Below are positions 32,062-40,997 of a DNA stretch of 41,626 nt, piece after piece. The position numbers were made by a program, and so were the translations under genes. The stretch comes from an uncultured Bacteroidota bacterium (GTDB lineage: Bacteria > Bacteroidota > Bacteroidia > Bacteroidales > FEN-979): contig CALMDO010000168.1 in assembly GCA_937862805.1 (NCBI GenBank), positions 1 through 41,626 of the forward strand. The letters run 5' to 3'. Every line of letters starts with the position of its first letter. The first letter of the stretch is position 1. The notes under the pieces were generated by a model, which did not search any database, was not told where the DNA came from, and saw only the letters and a program-made list of their open reading frames with translations.

Positions 32062-33707
32062 AGATCTCTAAAATAGGCCTTGCCGTCAATGAAATAGGCC
32101 GGGCCCGCGAAATTGTCGCCATCGTCGTCAAATACGGTCTGAGCGAATGGGTCACCAATTCCGGGTTCGGGAAATTCTTCATTTCCAAAAAACGCCTTGC
32201 CCGCCTCGAACAGTTCAACCAATGGGAACGCATCCGGATGGCGCTGGAAGAGTTGGGCCCGACTTTCATAAAATTCGGACAAATTTTAGCCGATCGGCCC
32301 GATATCGTTCCGGAAGAGCTACGGGAAGAACTCAGGAAATTACAGGACGAGGCCCAACCCATGCCCGACGAGCTGGCGATCCAGGAGATTGAAAAAGAAC
32401 TGGGCCGTCCACTGGGAGAGATTTTCCGTGAATTCGATAAAAACAGGCTGGCTTCTGCCTCTATGGCTCAGACTTACCGGGCAGTTTTGCTCAACGGCGA
32501 AGTGGTGTGCGTGAAAATTCAACGCCCCGGCATTGCAAAAAAAATTGAACTGGACCTCAACCTGATGGCCTATTTCGCCAGCCGGATGCAAAAAAATGCC
32601 CCGGAACTGGAATCCATCAACATGATCGGCGTGGTCAAAGAATTCGGGAAAACCATCAAAAAAGAACTCGATTTCCGCAATGAAGCAGCCAATGTGATCC
32701 GTTTCGGCCATAACTTTGAAAACGATCCGGAAATCAAAGTTCCCGCAGTCTTTCTCGAGTACACCACTCAACGCATTCTGGTAGAAGAGTTTATCCACGG
32801 CATTAAAGTCAGCAACCTGGAAAACCTCCTGCGAAACGACCACGACCCGGTAATTTTAGCCAGAAATGCCGTGAGGATCGTGTTTGACCAGATTTTTGAT
32901 CACGGTTTTTTTCATGCTGATCCACATCCCGGAAACCTCTTTGTCCTGGAAGGCAATGTGCTGTCGTTCATCGATTTTGGAATGATGGGGTCCCTTCGTC
33001 CGGAACACCTTCAGTTTTTAGGGAAATATGTTCTGGGCTACCTCAACCGCGATGGCCGTTCTATGGCCGAAGCCCTGCTGCTGGTCTCCGGAAAAAGGAA
33101 TTTCTCACGGTACAAAGACCTGGAATTCCAGATCAACGACATGCTGGCCCACTACAAGTACCTTAGCATCGATGAGATGGATTTTGGCCGGATCATGAAT
33201 GAATCGGTCGATATCCTCGTTCGCTACGGTCTTCGTATTCCGCCTAGTATCTATCTGTTGGTCAAAGCGTTGATGACTATTGAAAGGGTGGCCGTGGGGC
33301 TCAACCCCTCCATCGATTTTGCACGCGAAATGCAACCCTACGCCCTGCATCTCATTGCCCGCCAGTACAGCCCCAAACAAATTGCACAGGAGATCTTTGA
33401 TTCCCTGCTCGACTACTATAAGCTGATCAAAGAACTACCCTCCGACCTGAATGAGATCATTTACCGGCTGAAAGAGGGCCGCTTCAAAACCCAGATCGAA
33501 GTCAAAGGCATTGAACCCCTGATCGAACATATCGACAGTAGCAGTAACCGCGTAGCGGTCTCCATTGTGCTGGCAGCCCTGATCATCGGCGCCTCGATCC
33601 TCTCCCAATGGGAACAGATACGCTGGGTGGGTACCGTCGTCTTCGGCCTGGCCGGTATCCTTGGATTCTGGCTGGTGATAAAATTGCTCCGGCGCAATAA
33701 ATTTTAG
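32058..33707 (+). CDS. UbiB/ABC1/AarF-family atypical kinase (549 aa)
   Basis: The family is shown by the N-terminal KxGQ segment FIKFGQILADRPDIVPEEL, the A-rich loop SASMAQTYRAVLLNGEVVCV (nucleotide-binding Lys in VKIQRPG), FHADPHPGNLFVLE with the catalytic Asp/Asn, and FIDFGMMGSL (metal Asp). Two C-terminal TM helices (VSIVLAALIIGASILSQWE and WVGTVVFGLAGILGFWLVIK) anchor it in the membrane. UbiB proteins are ATPases that help extract or deliver lipid-like quinone intermediates. This phylum mostly makes menaquinone, so the exact role is open. The start codon is GTG. Confidence 0.9.
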   Translation: MKISKIGLAVNEIGRAREIVAIVVKYGLSEWVTNSGFGKFFISKKRLARLEQFNQWERIRMALEELGPTFIKFGQILADRPDIVPEELREELRKLQDEAQPMPDELAIQEIEKELGRPLGEIFREFDKNRLASASMAQTYRAVLLNGEVVCVKIQRPGIAKKIELDLNLMAYFASRMQKNAPELESINMIGVVKEFGKTIKKELDFRNEAANVIRFGHNFENDPEIKVPAVFLEYTTQRILVEEFIHGIKVSNLENLLRNDHDPVILARNAVRIVFDQIFDHGFFHADPHPGNLFVLEGNVLSFIDFGMMGSLRPEHLQFLGKYVLGYLNRDGRSMAEALLLVSGKRNFSRYKDLEFQINDMLAHYKYLSIDEMDFGRIMNESVDILVRYGLRIPPSIYLLVKALMTIERVAVGLNPSIDFAREMQPYALHLIARQYSPKQIAQEIFDSLLDYYKLIKELPSDLNEIIYRLKEGRFKTQIEVKGIEPLIEHIDSSSNRVAVSIVLAALIIGASILSQWEQIRWVGTVVFGLAGILGFWLVIKLLRRNKF

Positions 33708-33757
33708 AAGAAATACAGGAAAAACCCTGCTAAAAAGGACGATGCAACATGAAAAGA

Positions 33758-34777
33758 TCAGATCGTCCCGGTAAATTGTTTCAGGAATCTGACATCATTT
33801 TCATAAAAAAGCCGCAGATCGCGGATCTGGTATTTCAACATCGTAATGCGTTCAATGCCCATCCCGAAAGCAAAACCGGTATAAACCCGGCTGTCGATCC
33901 CGCAATTGTCTAACACGGCAGGATCTACCATGCCACAACCCAGGATTTCAACCCACCCGGTATTTTTGCAGATGTTACAACCGGAGCCGCCACAAATGTT
34001 GCAGCTCACATCCATCTCCCCGGAGGGTTCGGTAAAAGGGAAATAGGAGGGACGAAGACGGATCTGTGTTTTTTCACCGAACATCTCCCGTGCAAAATAG
34101 AGAAGGGTTTGTTTAAGATCGGCAAACGATACATTCCGGTCGATGTAAAGTCCTTCAACCTGGTGAAAGATACAATGTGCCCGTGCCGAAATCGCCTCAT
34201 TGCGGAAAACACGGCCCGGGAAGATCATCCGTAGCGGAGGTTGGCTCTTTTCCATTGCGCGGATCTGCACCGAAGAAGTATGGGTACGGAGTAAAATGGC
34301 GGGATCCTGACTGATGAAAAAGGTGTCCTGCATGTCGCGTGCCGGATGTTCCGGCGGAAAATTCAAGGCTGAGAAATTGTGCCAGTCATCTTCTATTTCA
34401 GGCCCTTCGGCTACGGTATAACCCAAATGGGAGAAAATATCGATGATATGGTTTCTTACAATCGACAAGGGATGACGTGTTCCGGGTTCCATCGTAACCG
34501 GCCGGGTGAGGTCCTCTGTTGAACTATCAGGCATCACCACGTCTTCAAAGCGGGATCTGAGTGCGTCAATTTTCTCTTGTGTCAGCGTTTTCAGTTCATT
34601 CAGCAATTTGCCTACCTCCCGTTTCATATCAGGGGGTACCGATCTGAAATCATCGAACAAAACAGAAACCAATCCCTTTTTACTCAGGTATTTAAGTCGA
34701 AGTTGCTCCGCTTCCTCACGGGTTTCGGCCGTAACCTCCCCGATTTCATGCATTAACTCCCTGATACGATCAACCAT
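33758..34777 (-). CDS. pheS: Phenylalanine-tRNA ligase alpha subunit (339 aa)
   Basis: An N-terminal coiled coil (EEAEQLRLKYLSKKGLVSVL) precedes the class II catalytic core. The core has MEPGTRHPLSIVRNHIIDIF, HPARDMQDTFFIS, LRTHTSSVQIRAM and motif 2-like VFRNEAISARAHCIFHQVEG. The Cys-rich insertion CNICGGSGCNICKNTGWVE and the motif 3 FAFGMGIERITMLKYQIRD follow. It charges tRNA-Phe together with PheT, which is not in the window. It follows the cyclophilin gene by 53 bases on the same strand. Confidence 0.96.
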   Translation of the reverse strand: MVDRIRELMHEIGEVTAETREEAEQLRLKYLSKKGLVSVLFDDFRSVPPDMKREVGKLLNELKTLTQEKIDALRSRFEDVVMPDSSTEDLTRPVTMEPGTRHPLSIVRNHIIDIFSHLGYTVAEGPEIEDDWHNFSALNFPPEHPARDMQDTFFISQDPAILLRTHTSSVQIRAMEKSQPPLRMIFPGRVFRNEAISARAHCIFHQVEGLYIDRNVSFADLKQTLLYFAREMFGEKTQIRLRPSYFPFTEPSGEMDVSCNICGGSGCNICKNTGWVEILGCGMVDPAVLDNCGIDSRVYTGFAFGMGIERITMLKYQIRDLRLFYENDVRFLKQFTGTI

Positions 34778-34830
34778 CCTGTACGGGTTTTGGGATCCCT
34801 GATGGATCCGTCGTTGTTGTGAAAAGGCGA

Positions 34831-35481
34831 CTATTCGATTATTTTCACCGTCATCTTGATGTCGGTAACCGGCCGGTCACTCCTGTCTTTCTGCACTGCG
34901 GCAATTTTATCGATCACATCCAACCCCTCGGTGATCTCACCGAACACGGTGTACTGGCCATCGAGAAATGGCGTTCCCCCAACGGTTTCATATATCTTTT
35001 TCTGTTCATCGGTATAGTTGGCTCCCAACTGGGGGGCAGTGATCTTCTTTCCCTGTACGATATAAAACTGTGAACCGGAAGAGGCTTTGGTCGGGTTGAC
35101 CTGATCAGCCTGACGGGCAGCCGACAATGCGCCTTTTTTGTGGAATAAATTTTTATTGAACTCAGCCGGTACGGTATATCCTGGTCCGCCTGAACCCAAT
35201 GCCTGGCCAGGTTTCGCATTCTTTGAATCGGGATCGCCGCCCTGGATCATGAATCCGTTGATCACGCGGTGGAACAAGAGCCCGTTGTAATAACCGGATT
35301 TTACGAGTTTAACAAAGTTGTCGCGATGTTTTGGTGTTTCGTTGTATAAAATACCGGTCATATCGCCCAGATCGGTATGAATTTTGAATTTTACCACTTT
35401 CGGTTGGGTTTTCGTTTGAGACATAACTGTGAATTGACTACAGAGGAGGATAGCAAAGGCCATCAACATCATTTTTTTCAT
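34831..35481 (-). CDS. Exported cyclophilin-type peptidyl-prolyl isomerase (216 aa)
   Basis: The signal peptide MKKMMLMAFAILLCSQFTVMS is followed by a cyclophilin domain. It includes ETPKHRDNFVKLVKSGYYNG, LFHRVINGFMIQGGDP (catalytic Arg and substrate pocket), ASSGSQFYIV and a C-terminal YTVFGEITEGLDVIDKIAAV. It catalyses cis-trans isomerisation at proline in periplasmic or secreted proteins. The insertion between the pocket and the last strand (KKITAPQLGANYTDEQKKIY) is common in Bacteroidota homologs. A -7 box is at 35505-35512. Confidence 0.93.
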   Translation of the reverse strand: MKKMMLMAFAILLCSQFTVMSQTKTQPKVVKFKIHTDLGDMTGILYNETPKHRDNFVKLVKSGYYNGLLFHRVINGFMIQGGDPDSKNAKPGQALGSGGPGYTVPAEFNKNLFHKKGALSAARQADQVNPTKASSGSQFYIVQGKKITAPQLGANYTDEQKKIYETVGGTPFLDGQYTVFGEITEGLDVIDKIAAVQKDRSDRPVTDIKMTVKIIE

Positions 35482-35504
35482 GGAAAAAGAATTAAAATGT
35501 TTGG

Positions 35505-35512
35505 CAAACTTA
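35505..35512 (-). promoter_or_regulatory. -7 promoter element for the cyclophilin gene
   Basis: The minus strand reads TAAGTTTG, an exact TAnnTTTG, 24 bases before the ATG at 35481. It suggests transcription independent of tdk. Confidence 0.5.
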
Positions 35513-35532
35513 CATAAAAAAATCTTACCGGC

Positions 35533-36120
35533 TCAGGGAGCGCACGGTCTTTGGTTTTTTTCAAGAAAGCATCGCCTGCAGAGCGGCTCGTAGGATTCGG
35601 TCTCTCCCAGCATCACCAGGTGGTCGTCCTTAACCAACCGGTGCGTGTATTGCGCCAGATCGCCACACTCCATGCAAATGGCATGCACTTTGGTGACATC
35701 TTCTGCCATGGCCATCAACGAAGGCATCGGGCCGAAGGGTTTACCCAGGTAATCCATGTCCAACCCGGCAATGATCACACGGATTCCATTGCAAGCCAAT
35801 GTGTTGCAAACAGCAGGCAATTCATCATCAAAAAATTGTGCTTCATCGATCCCCACCACGTTCACATCGTTGGTAAGGAGCAGGATCTGGGAAGCTGATT
35901 CAACCGGGGTCGACTGGATGCTGTTTTCATCATGGGAAACCACATTTTGATCATCGAAACGGGTGTCGATGGCGGGTTTGAAAATTTCAACCTTCTGCCG
36001 GGCTATCCGCGCCCGTTTTAACCTGCGGATCAATTCCTCGGTTTTGCCCGAAAACATCGAACCGCAAATTACTTCTATCCAGCCTAAACGATTGATCGGA
36101 TTATTTTTTTCTATCTGCAT
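35533..36120 (-). CDS. tdk: Thymidine kinase (195 aa)
   Basis: The P-loop is in [20 protein letters not shown]. The Walker B/lid part is [13 protein letters not shown]. The zinc ligands are in [14 protein letters not shown] and CRRCFLE. The domain matches the type II (TK1-like) thymidine kinase that phosphorylates thymidine in the salvage pathway. The open frame runs upstream to 36195, but the promoter at 36162-36169 would lie in it. The ATG at 36120 gives the family's usual 14-residue lead before WIEVICGS. It is divergent from the 36204 gene. Confidence 0.95.
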   Translation of the reverse strand: MQIEKNNPINRLGWIEVICGSMFSGKTEELIRRLKRARIARQKVEIFKPAIDTRFDDQNVVSHDENSIQSTPVESASQILLLTNDVNVVGIDEAQFFDDELPAVCNTLACNGIRVIIAGLDMDYLGKPFGPMPSLMAMAEDVTKVHAICMECGDLAQYTHRLVKDDHLVMLGETESYEPLCRRCFLEKNQRPCAP

Positions 36121-36161
36121 CGGGTCATCGATGTTTTGTATCTTTATAGCGGAAATCATCA

Positions 36162-36169
36162 CAAAAATA
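36162..36169 (-). promoter_or_regulatory. -7 promoter element for tdk
   Basis: The minus strand reads TATTTTTG, an exact TAnnTTTG, about 41 bases before the ATG at 36120. It argues against the two upstream ATG candidates at 36195 and 36159. Confidence 0.5.
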
Positions 36170-36203
36170 CAAATTTCCCGGTTGCAGCGAAACATAGCAC
36201 ACC

Positions 36204-36908
36204 ATGAATAAAAACATCATCCGCGACGAACTCCAATATTTGCTGGAAGCCATCAATGAGCAGTTCGACATCATTAAAGAAGTGGAAGGCAAAATCCCCA
36301 GGATCGAATTTGATATCCTGATGGATAATATCCGTAAATTTTATGAGGACATGCGTATGCTTCAACGGATGGAAGAACCGCCCACCCCGACTGAAAAAAA
36401 GACAAAATCGCCCGATCCTGCACCGCTAAAAACCCAGGTGACACCCACACCCCAACCGGAACCTTCGCATGACGTGACTGTCCACTTTGAAAAACCGGAA
36501 TCTGAACCCGTACAGCAACCCTCTGCCAACCGGGAAACCCTTCGCAAAGAGCCACCTGCCCCCGCCCGTAAAAAGCCAAGACCGGAAGAACCCGACCTCT
36601 TTGCCGAAGAAGAACCGGTATTCAATATCCGACTTAAAGAAGCCCGCGAAAAATCCCTGGGACCAAAACCCGCCTCTCCTTCCGAGAGTTTAAAAGGTTC
36701 CATTACCATCAATGACAAATTCATGCTCATCAACGACCTTTTTGATGGCAACCTTAAGGAATACAACGAAACAATAGAAACCCTGAGCGGATTTAAAACC
36801 CTGTATCAGGCTTCGGAATTCCTGGAACTGATGGTGAAAAAAAATTTCTGGGATACCGGCTCTGCCGCTTTCCAAAAATTAAAATCATTGCTGGAAAATC
36901 GTTTTTAA
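36204..36908 (+). CDS. Conserved hypothetical protein with Pro-rich linker (234 aa)
   Basis: No catalytic motif is recognised. The N-terminus is helical ([20 protein letters not shown]). Residues about 55-150 are a charged Pro/Lys/Glu-rich linker ([18 protein letters not shown]). The C-terminal 65 residues form a compact domain ([20 protein letters not shown] and [20 protein letters not shown]). That domain is recurrent in Bacteroidota proteins of unknown function. No signal peptide or TM is seen, so it is cytosolic. It is divergent from tdk. Confidence 0.75.
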   Translation: MNKNIIRDELQYLLEAINEQFDIIKEVEGKIPRIEFDILMDNIRKFYEDMRMLQRMEEPPTPTEKKTKSPDPAPLKTQVTPTPQPEPSHDVTVHFEKPESEPVQQPSANRETLRKEPPAPARKKPRPEEPDLFAEEEPVFNIRLKEAREKSLGPKPASPSESLKGSITINDKFMLINDLFDGNLKEYNETIETLSGFKTLYQASEFLELMVKKNFWDTGSAAFQKLKSLLENRF

Positions 36909-36932
36909 ACCAGGCCGCATCAACAGCTCCTG

Positions 36933-37940
36933 TCAGGTCTCAGTCATATCCCCACCCGGAACAATCCGGTAAACTTCTTCCACCTTGTTAAGCAATGCTT
37001 CGATCCCGGACAAATCTGTGGCGGTGATCAGTTGCATCCGGTACTTTTTAAAATCGGGAACTCCTCTGAAATAACCTGCATACAGTTTCCGCAATTCCAG
37101 CAAGGCGCTCCTTTCCCCTTTGATGGCGATGGCCCGCCTGAGATGCGTCCTGAAAACCGTGACCCGCTCTGCTACGGATGGTTCCGGAAGGATTTCGTGC
37201 CGTGCAAGCCAGGCTTTGATATCCCTGAAAATCCAGGGATGACCCATCGCGGCCCTGCCGATCATGATCCCGTCGACACCATAACGGTTTTTCATCTCCT
37301 CAGCCTTGGGGCCGGAATCAACATCCCCGTTTCCCCAAACGGGGATCTTCATCCGCGGATTTTCCCTGACTTTTCCGATAAGCGTCCAATCTGCAGTGCC
37401 GCCATACAGTTGCGAACGGGTCCGGCCATGGATCGCGATCGCGCTGATCCCCACATCCTGCAAACGCTCAGCGATCTCAACGATCTCCTTGTGCTGCTCA
37501 TCCCACCCCAAACGGGTTTTCACAGTGACCGGTAACCGGGTCGAACGGACCACCGCTTCGGTCATTCTGACCATCTTAGGGATGTCCTGAAGCAAAGCAG
37601 CCCCACCGCCTTTCATCACGATCTTTTTGACCGGGCAACCAAAGTTCAGGTCGATGAAATCAGGAGCCGCCGTCTCTGCCATGGCTGCCGCACGAACCAT
37701 TGAATCTTCATTGCTCCCGAAGATCTGGATACCCACCGGCCGCTCCTCCGGCTCAAACTGCATCTTGATCCGGCTTTTCCACGAATCCCTGATCAGTCCT
37801 TCCGCCGAGATGAATTCAGTGATCACCACATCCGCCCCGTGTTCCTTGCATACCGACCGGAAAGAGGAATCGGTAATGTCTTCCATCGGAGCCAGGAAAA
37901 GGGGAAACGTCACAGAAGGAATGAGACCTGATCCGCTCAA
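36933..37940 (-). CDS. dusB: tRNA-dihydrouridine synthase B (335 aa)
   Basis: This FMN-dependent TIM-barrel enzyme reduces uridine in tRNA. Visible hallmarks are LFLAPMEDITDSSFRSVCKE, VGIQIFGSNEDSMV, the catalytic Cys in DFIDLNFGCPVKKIVMKGGG, VTVKTRLGWDE, AIAIHGRTRSQLYGGTADW and WGNGDVDSGPKAEEM, then GIMIGRAAMGHPWIF. The start is likely TTG at 37940 (a GTG nine codons later is an alternative). The length matches bacterial DusB. A -7 box at 37957-37964 is close upstream. Confidence 0.93.
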   Translation of the reverse strand: MSGSGLIPSVTFPLFLAPMEDITDSSFRSVCKEHGADVVITEFISAEGLIRDSWKSRIKMQFEPEERPVGIQIFGSNEDSMVRAAAMAETAAPDFIDLNFGCPVKKIVMKGGGAALLQDIPKMVRMTEAVVRSTRLPVTVKTRLGWDEQHKEIVEIAERLQDVGISAIAIHGRTRSQLYGGTADWTLIGKVRENPRMKIPVWGNGDVDSGPKAEEMKNRYGVDGIMIGRAAMGHPWIFRDIKAWLARHEILPEPSVAERVTVFRTHLRRAIAIKGERSALLELRKLYAGYFRGVPDFKKYRMQLITATDLSGIEALLNKVEEVYRIVPGGDMTET

Positions 37941-37946
37941 AATGTG

Positions 37947-37954
37947 TAAATTTG
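37947..37954 (+). promoter_or_regulatory. -7 promoter element for the CPBP protease gene
   Basis: TAAATTTG matches TAnnTTTG exactly, 32 bases before the GTG at 37986. It lies next to the opposite -7 box for dusB and inside a palindrome. Confidence 0.45.
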
Positions 37955-37956
37955 GG

Positions 37957-37964
37957 CAAAATTA
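37957..37964 (-). promoter_or_regulatory. -7 promoter element for dusB
   Basis: The minus strand reads TAATTTTG, an exact TAnnTTTG, 17 bases before the dusB start. It lies inside TTTGGG (37951-37956)...CCCAAA (37965-37970). Confidence 0.45.
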
Positions 37965-37985
37965 CCCAAAAACCGGCTCCCTCCC

Positions 37986-38957
37986 GTGAATCCTTTCAGG
38001 AAACCACTGCTCCCCGATCTGTCACCCTTCATGCAACTGCTGTTCACGATGCTGCTCATCATTGCCTGCTATTCCCTGATCTTCCTGCTGGGATTGCTCC
38101 TGGCACAACCACTTTTCGGCATCAGCACGGAAGCCGTCTTTGCTTCCCTGGCCTCCTTCGATGACCCCCTTTCTTTACAATTGCTCCGTTATTTCCAGGT
38201 ACTGCAGTCATTTGGCCTTTTCATTCTTCCGGTGCTGGCTGCATGCTTTTTCTTTACAGGCAACCCCTTTCGCTCCCTCCGGCTGGATCAGGGACCCAAA
38301 GGATGGGTTTACCCGGCGCTTATCGTACTGATGTTCATCTCATTGCCTATGGTCAATTGGCTGATCACCCTCAACGAATCGATGAAATTACCGGGTTTTC
38401 TGCAAGAAGTGGAGGTATGGATGAAAACCACCGAAGATCAAGCCACTCAGCTGACCGATGCTTTTCTGAAAATGCCCGATACCGCCACGATGCTGCTCAA
38501 CCTGATCATGATCGGCGCATTGCCGGCCATTGGAGAGGAGCTGCTTTTCCGCGGACTACTGCAACCATTGCTGAAGACCTGGACAAAGAATATTCACTTT
38601 GCCATTTTCCTTTCCGCCTTCCTCTTTTCCGCCATGCACCTGCAGTTTTACGGATTCCTTCCCCGGTTGATATTAGGATTGATGTTCGGTTATCTTTTCT
38701 GTTGGACCGGATCACTATGGGTTCCGATGATCGCCCATTTTGTCAACAACAGTGCCGCGGTGGTCGTTTCCTGGCTCGGACAACAAGGATGGATCAGCGG
38801 CGATTACGAACATTTTGGCGAAACCGGCAATTTCTGGTTTATCCTCCTGAGTACTGCGGCCACGATCCTTCTGCTGCTGCTGATCAGTAAAAAGGGAACA
38901 ATGACTGCCCAACCCGGCAATGGCAACGAAAAAATCCCTGGCGATCAAAAACCCTGA
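37986..38957 (+). CDS. CPBP-family intramembrane metalloprotease (323 aa)
   Basis: About eight TM helices are seen. The protease motifs are all present: GALPAIGEELLFRGLLQPLL (EExxxR), FLFSAMHLQFYGFLPRLILG (second His) and WVPMIAHFVNNSAAVVV (His and Asn). This is the Abi/CAAX-prenyl-protease-like family, members of which cleave within membranes; substrates here are unknown. The start codon is GTG, and the N-terminus (MNPFRKPLLPDLSPFMQLLF) fits a cytosolic beginning. The downstream transglycosylase gene starts 36 bases later and is probably co-transcribed. Confidence 0.88.
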   Translation: MNPFRKPLLPDLSPFMQLLFTMLLIIACYSLIFLLGLLLAQPLFGISTEAVFASLASFDDPLSLQLLRYFQVLQSFGLFILPVLAACFFFTGNPFRSLRLDQGPKGWVYPALIVLMFISLPMVNWLITLNESMKLPGFLQEVEVWMKTTEDQATQLTDAFLKMPDTATMLLNLIMIGALPAIGEELLFRGLLQPLLKTWTKNIHFAIFLSAFLFSAMHLQFYGFLPRLILGLMFGYLFCWTGSLWVPMIAHFVNNSAAVVVSWLGQQGWISGDYEHFGETGNFWFILLSTAATILLLLLISKKGTMTAQPGNGNEKIPGDQKP

Positions 38958-38993
38958 GACGTTGTAAAGTATACCATACCCCCTCTTCACGTC

Positions 38994-40943
38994 GTGGAAA
39001 AGAACCTGAAAAAGCGCTTCATAACCCTGACCCGGTACCTTCTCGCGGCCCTGATCCTGCTGTTATTGTTGATTCTCTTTTTCAGGAACAGCATCACCGA
39101 TGCTTATATCCAAAGGAAAATAGACCGTTTCAATGTTTTGACAGGCGCTCGACTGAAAATTGAAAAGGTGCGGATCAAAGGACTGGCCTCTGTGGAAGTG
39201 ACCGGGATCACATTGGCCCCGCCTGAAGGTGATACCCTCTGTAAAATTGATACAGCCTATGCCTCCATCGGCATCCTGAAATTGCTCAGCGGCCACCTTG
39301 CCATCCACGATGTGCATCTCATAAACTCCACTTTCAACCTCATCAGGAAGGATTCAACGACCAACTACCGGTTTCTGCTGAAAAAAAATAAGGAGACAGG
39401 GGATACCATTTCCTCGACGGTTAATTATGCGGCGGCGGCCGACCGGTTGACAGGTCTTGTCTTTGATAAAATTCCCCGAAGCCTCAGCATCAGTAATTTG
39501 CGGTTGGTCCACCGCGACGGCGACCACCAAACCACTTACTCTCTTAAATCCATGGAGATCAGAAAGCATTTTTTTCACGCCCCCATGCAGGTTGAAGAGG
39601 AAGGGGAAACTGCTACGTGGATTGTTGCCGGCCGGATAGACAATGCCCGGCGGATGGTATCCTTCAGGATTTATTCCAATGATACGGCCTCGATCCGGAT
39701 CCCCTTTGCCGGTTACCGGTGGAACGCCGGCATCCGCTTCGATACCCTCTCTTTCAGTATTAATGAAGAAAGAACAACCGAAGCTGCCACCCGTTTTTCA
39801 GGCTATTTTGCTGTAAAAGGATTGTCGCTGACCCATGAAAAAATCGCTGCCGTCCCGGTGACTTTCGATCATTTAGCAATTGATTACCGGGTCACTATCG
39901 GAGCGGATTACCTGGAACTCGACAGCGCATCAGTCGTCACTTTCAACCGCCTGGTTTTTCATCCTTATGCCCGGTACCGGCCTCATCCTTCAAAACAAAT
40001 TCTTTTTTCCTTCCATAAAGGACTCTTTCCGGCTGAAGACCTTTTCACAAGCCTTCCGGCAGGTCTTTTTGCCAACCTCGACGGAATACGGGTACAAGGA
40101 TCGCTTTCATGGTACCTCAACTTTGGCGTCGATCTGGCGCAACCCGATTCATTGCTTTTTGAGACTTCCCTCGACCGCCACCGGTTTTCATTGATCGGTT
40201 ATGGAGCTTCAGATCTGGGCCGGATGAATGGTTCCTTTACCTACACGGCTTACGAACACGACCTGCCGGTACGAACCTTTGTCGTTGGTCCGGAGAATCC
40301 AAATTTCAGGCCTCTTCACAGGATTGCCCATTACCTCCAGGTGGCTGTGATGACGGCTGAGGATGGCGGATTTTACCAGCACCGCGGTTTTCTTCCGGAT
40401 GCTTTCCGCGAATCGATGATCACCGACATCAAGGAACGCCGTTTTGCACGGGGCGGAAGCACCATCAGCATGCAACTGGTAAAAAATGTCTTTTTGAACC
40501 GGAACAAAACCATTGCCCGCAAGTTGGAAGAGGCACTCATCGTATGGTTAATCGAAAACCAGGGAATCACTTCAAAAGACCGGATGTTCGAGGTCTATCT
40601 GAACATCATCGAGTGGGGCCCGCTGGTTTACGGAGCCAATGAGGCAGCCCGTTTCTATTTCAACAAAGATGCCTCCCGGCTGACCCTCAGTGAAGCCCTC
40701 TTCATGGCTTCCATCATTCCCCGTCCCAAGGGATTTCGCTATGCTTTCGATGAAACAGGCCACCTGAAAGCATCCAATGCCGAATTTTTCACTTTGTGCA
40801 AGGCCAAAATGGTTGCCAAAGGATGGATCACTCCCGGTGAAGCCGAAAAAGCCTTGCCGGATATCGAACTTAAAGGAGCTGCAAAGGAACTGTTGAAAAC
40901 CCATGATTCGGTGATAACCGGTGGTGCGTCAGATCCTGAATGA
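38994..40943 (+). CDS. AsmA-like domain plus GT51 peptidoglycan transglycosylase (649 aa)
   Basis: One TM helix (YLLAALILLLLLILFFRNSI) is followed by a long beta-rich periplasmic region (about 40-430) that looks like the AsmA/DUF748 lipid-transfer-type fold (KIEKVRIKGLASVEVTGITL and DVHLINSTFNLIRKDS). The C-terminal 190 residues are a GT51 domain. It has the catalytic Glu in MTAEDGGFYQHRGF, then FARGGSTISMQLVKNVFLNR, the second Glu in RKLEEALIVWLIE and VYLNIIEWGPLVYGANEAAR. No transpeptidase is present, so it should polymerise glycan strands only (MtgA-like). The start codon is GTG. Confidence 0.85.
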   Translation: MEKNLKKRFITLTRYLLAALILLLLLILFFRNSITDAYIQRKIDRFNVLTGARLKIEKVRIKGLASVEVTGITLAPPEGDTLCKIDTAYASIGILKLLSGHLAIHDVHLINSTFNLIRKDSTTNYRFLLKKNKETGDTISSTVNYAAAADRLTGLVFDKIPRSLSISNLRLVHRDGDHQTTYSLKSMEIRKHFFHAPMQVEEEGETATWIVAGRIDNARRMVSFRIYSNDTASIRIPFAGYRWNAGIRFDTLSFSINEERTTEAATRFSGYFAVKGLSLTHEKIAAVPVTFDHLAIDYRVTIGADYLELDSASVVTFNRLVFHPYARYRPHPSKQILFSFHKGLFPAEDLFTSLPAGLFANLDGIRVQGSLSWYLNFGVDLAQPDSLLFETSLDRHRFSLIGYGASDLGRMNGSFTYTAYEHDLPVRTFVVGPENPNFRPLHRIAHYLQVAVMTAEDGGFYQHRGFLPDAFRESMITDIKERRFARGGSTISMQLVKNVFLNRNKTIARKLEEALIVWLIENQGITSKDRMFEVYLNIIEWGPLVYGANEAARFYFNKDASRLTLSEALFMASIIPRPKGFRYAFDETGHLKASNAEFFTLCKAKMVAKGWITPGEAEKALPDIELKGAAKELLKTHDSVITGGASDPE

Positions 40944-40952
40944 TAATGGGAG

Positions 40953-40981
40953 TTGTTCGTTAAAAAATTCCCTTATCTTTA
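40953..40981 (+). promoter_or_regulatory. Candidate promoter for the last gene
   Basis: TTG at 40953-40955 and TATCTTTA at 40974-40981 (one mismatch to TAnnTTTG) are 18 bases apart, and the ATG follows at 40998. Confidence 0.45.
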
Positions 40982-40997
40982 ACCCTTTATTAAGGGA

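Noticed and set aside
33708-33757. Possible hairpin GGACGAT...ATCGTCC between ubiB and pheS ends
   Set aside because: The loop is about 18 bases and there is no T run; too weak to call a terminator.
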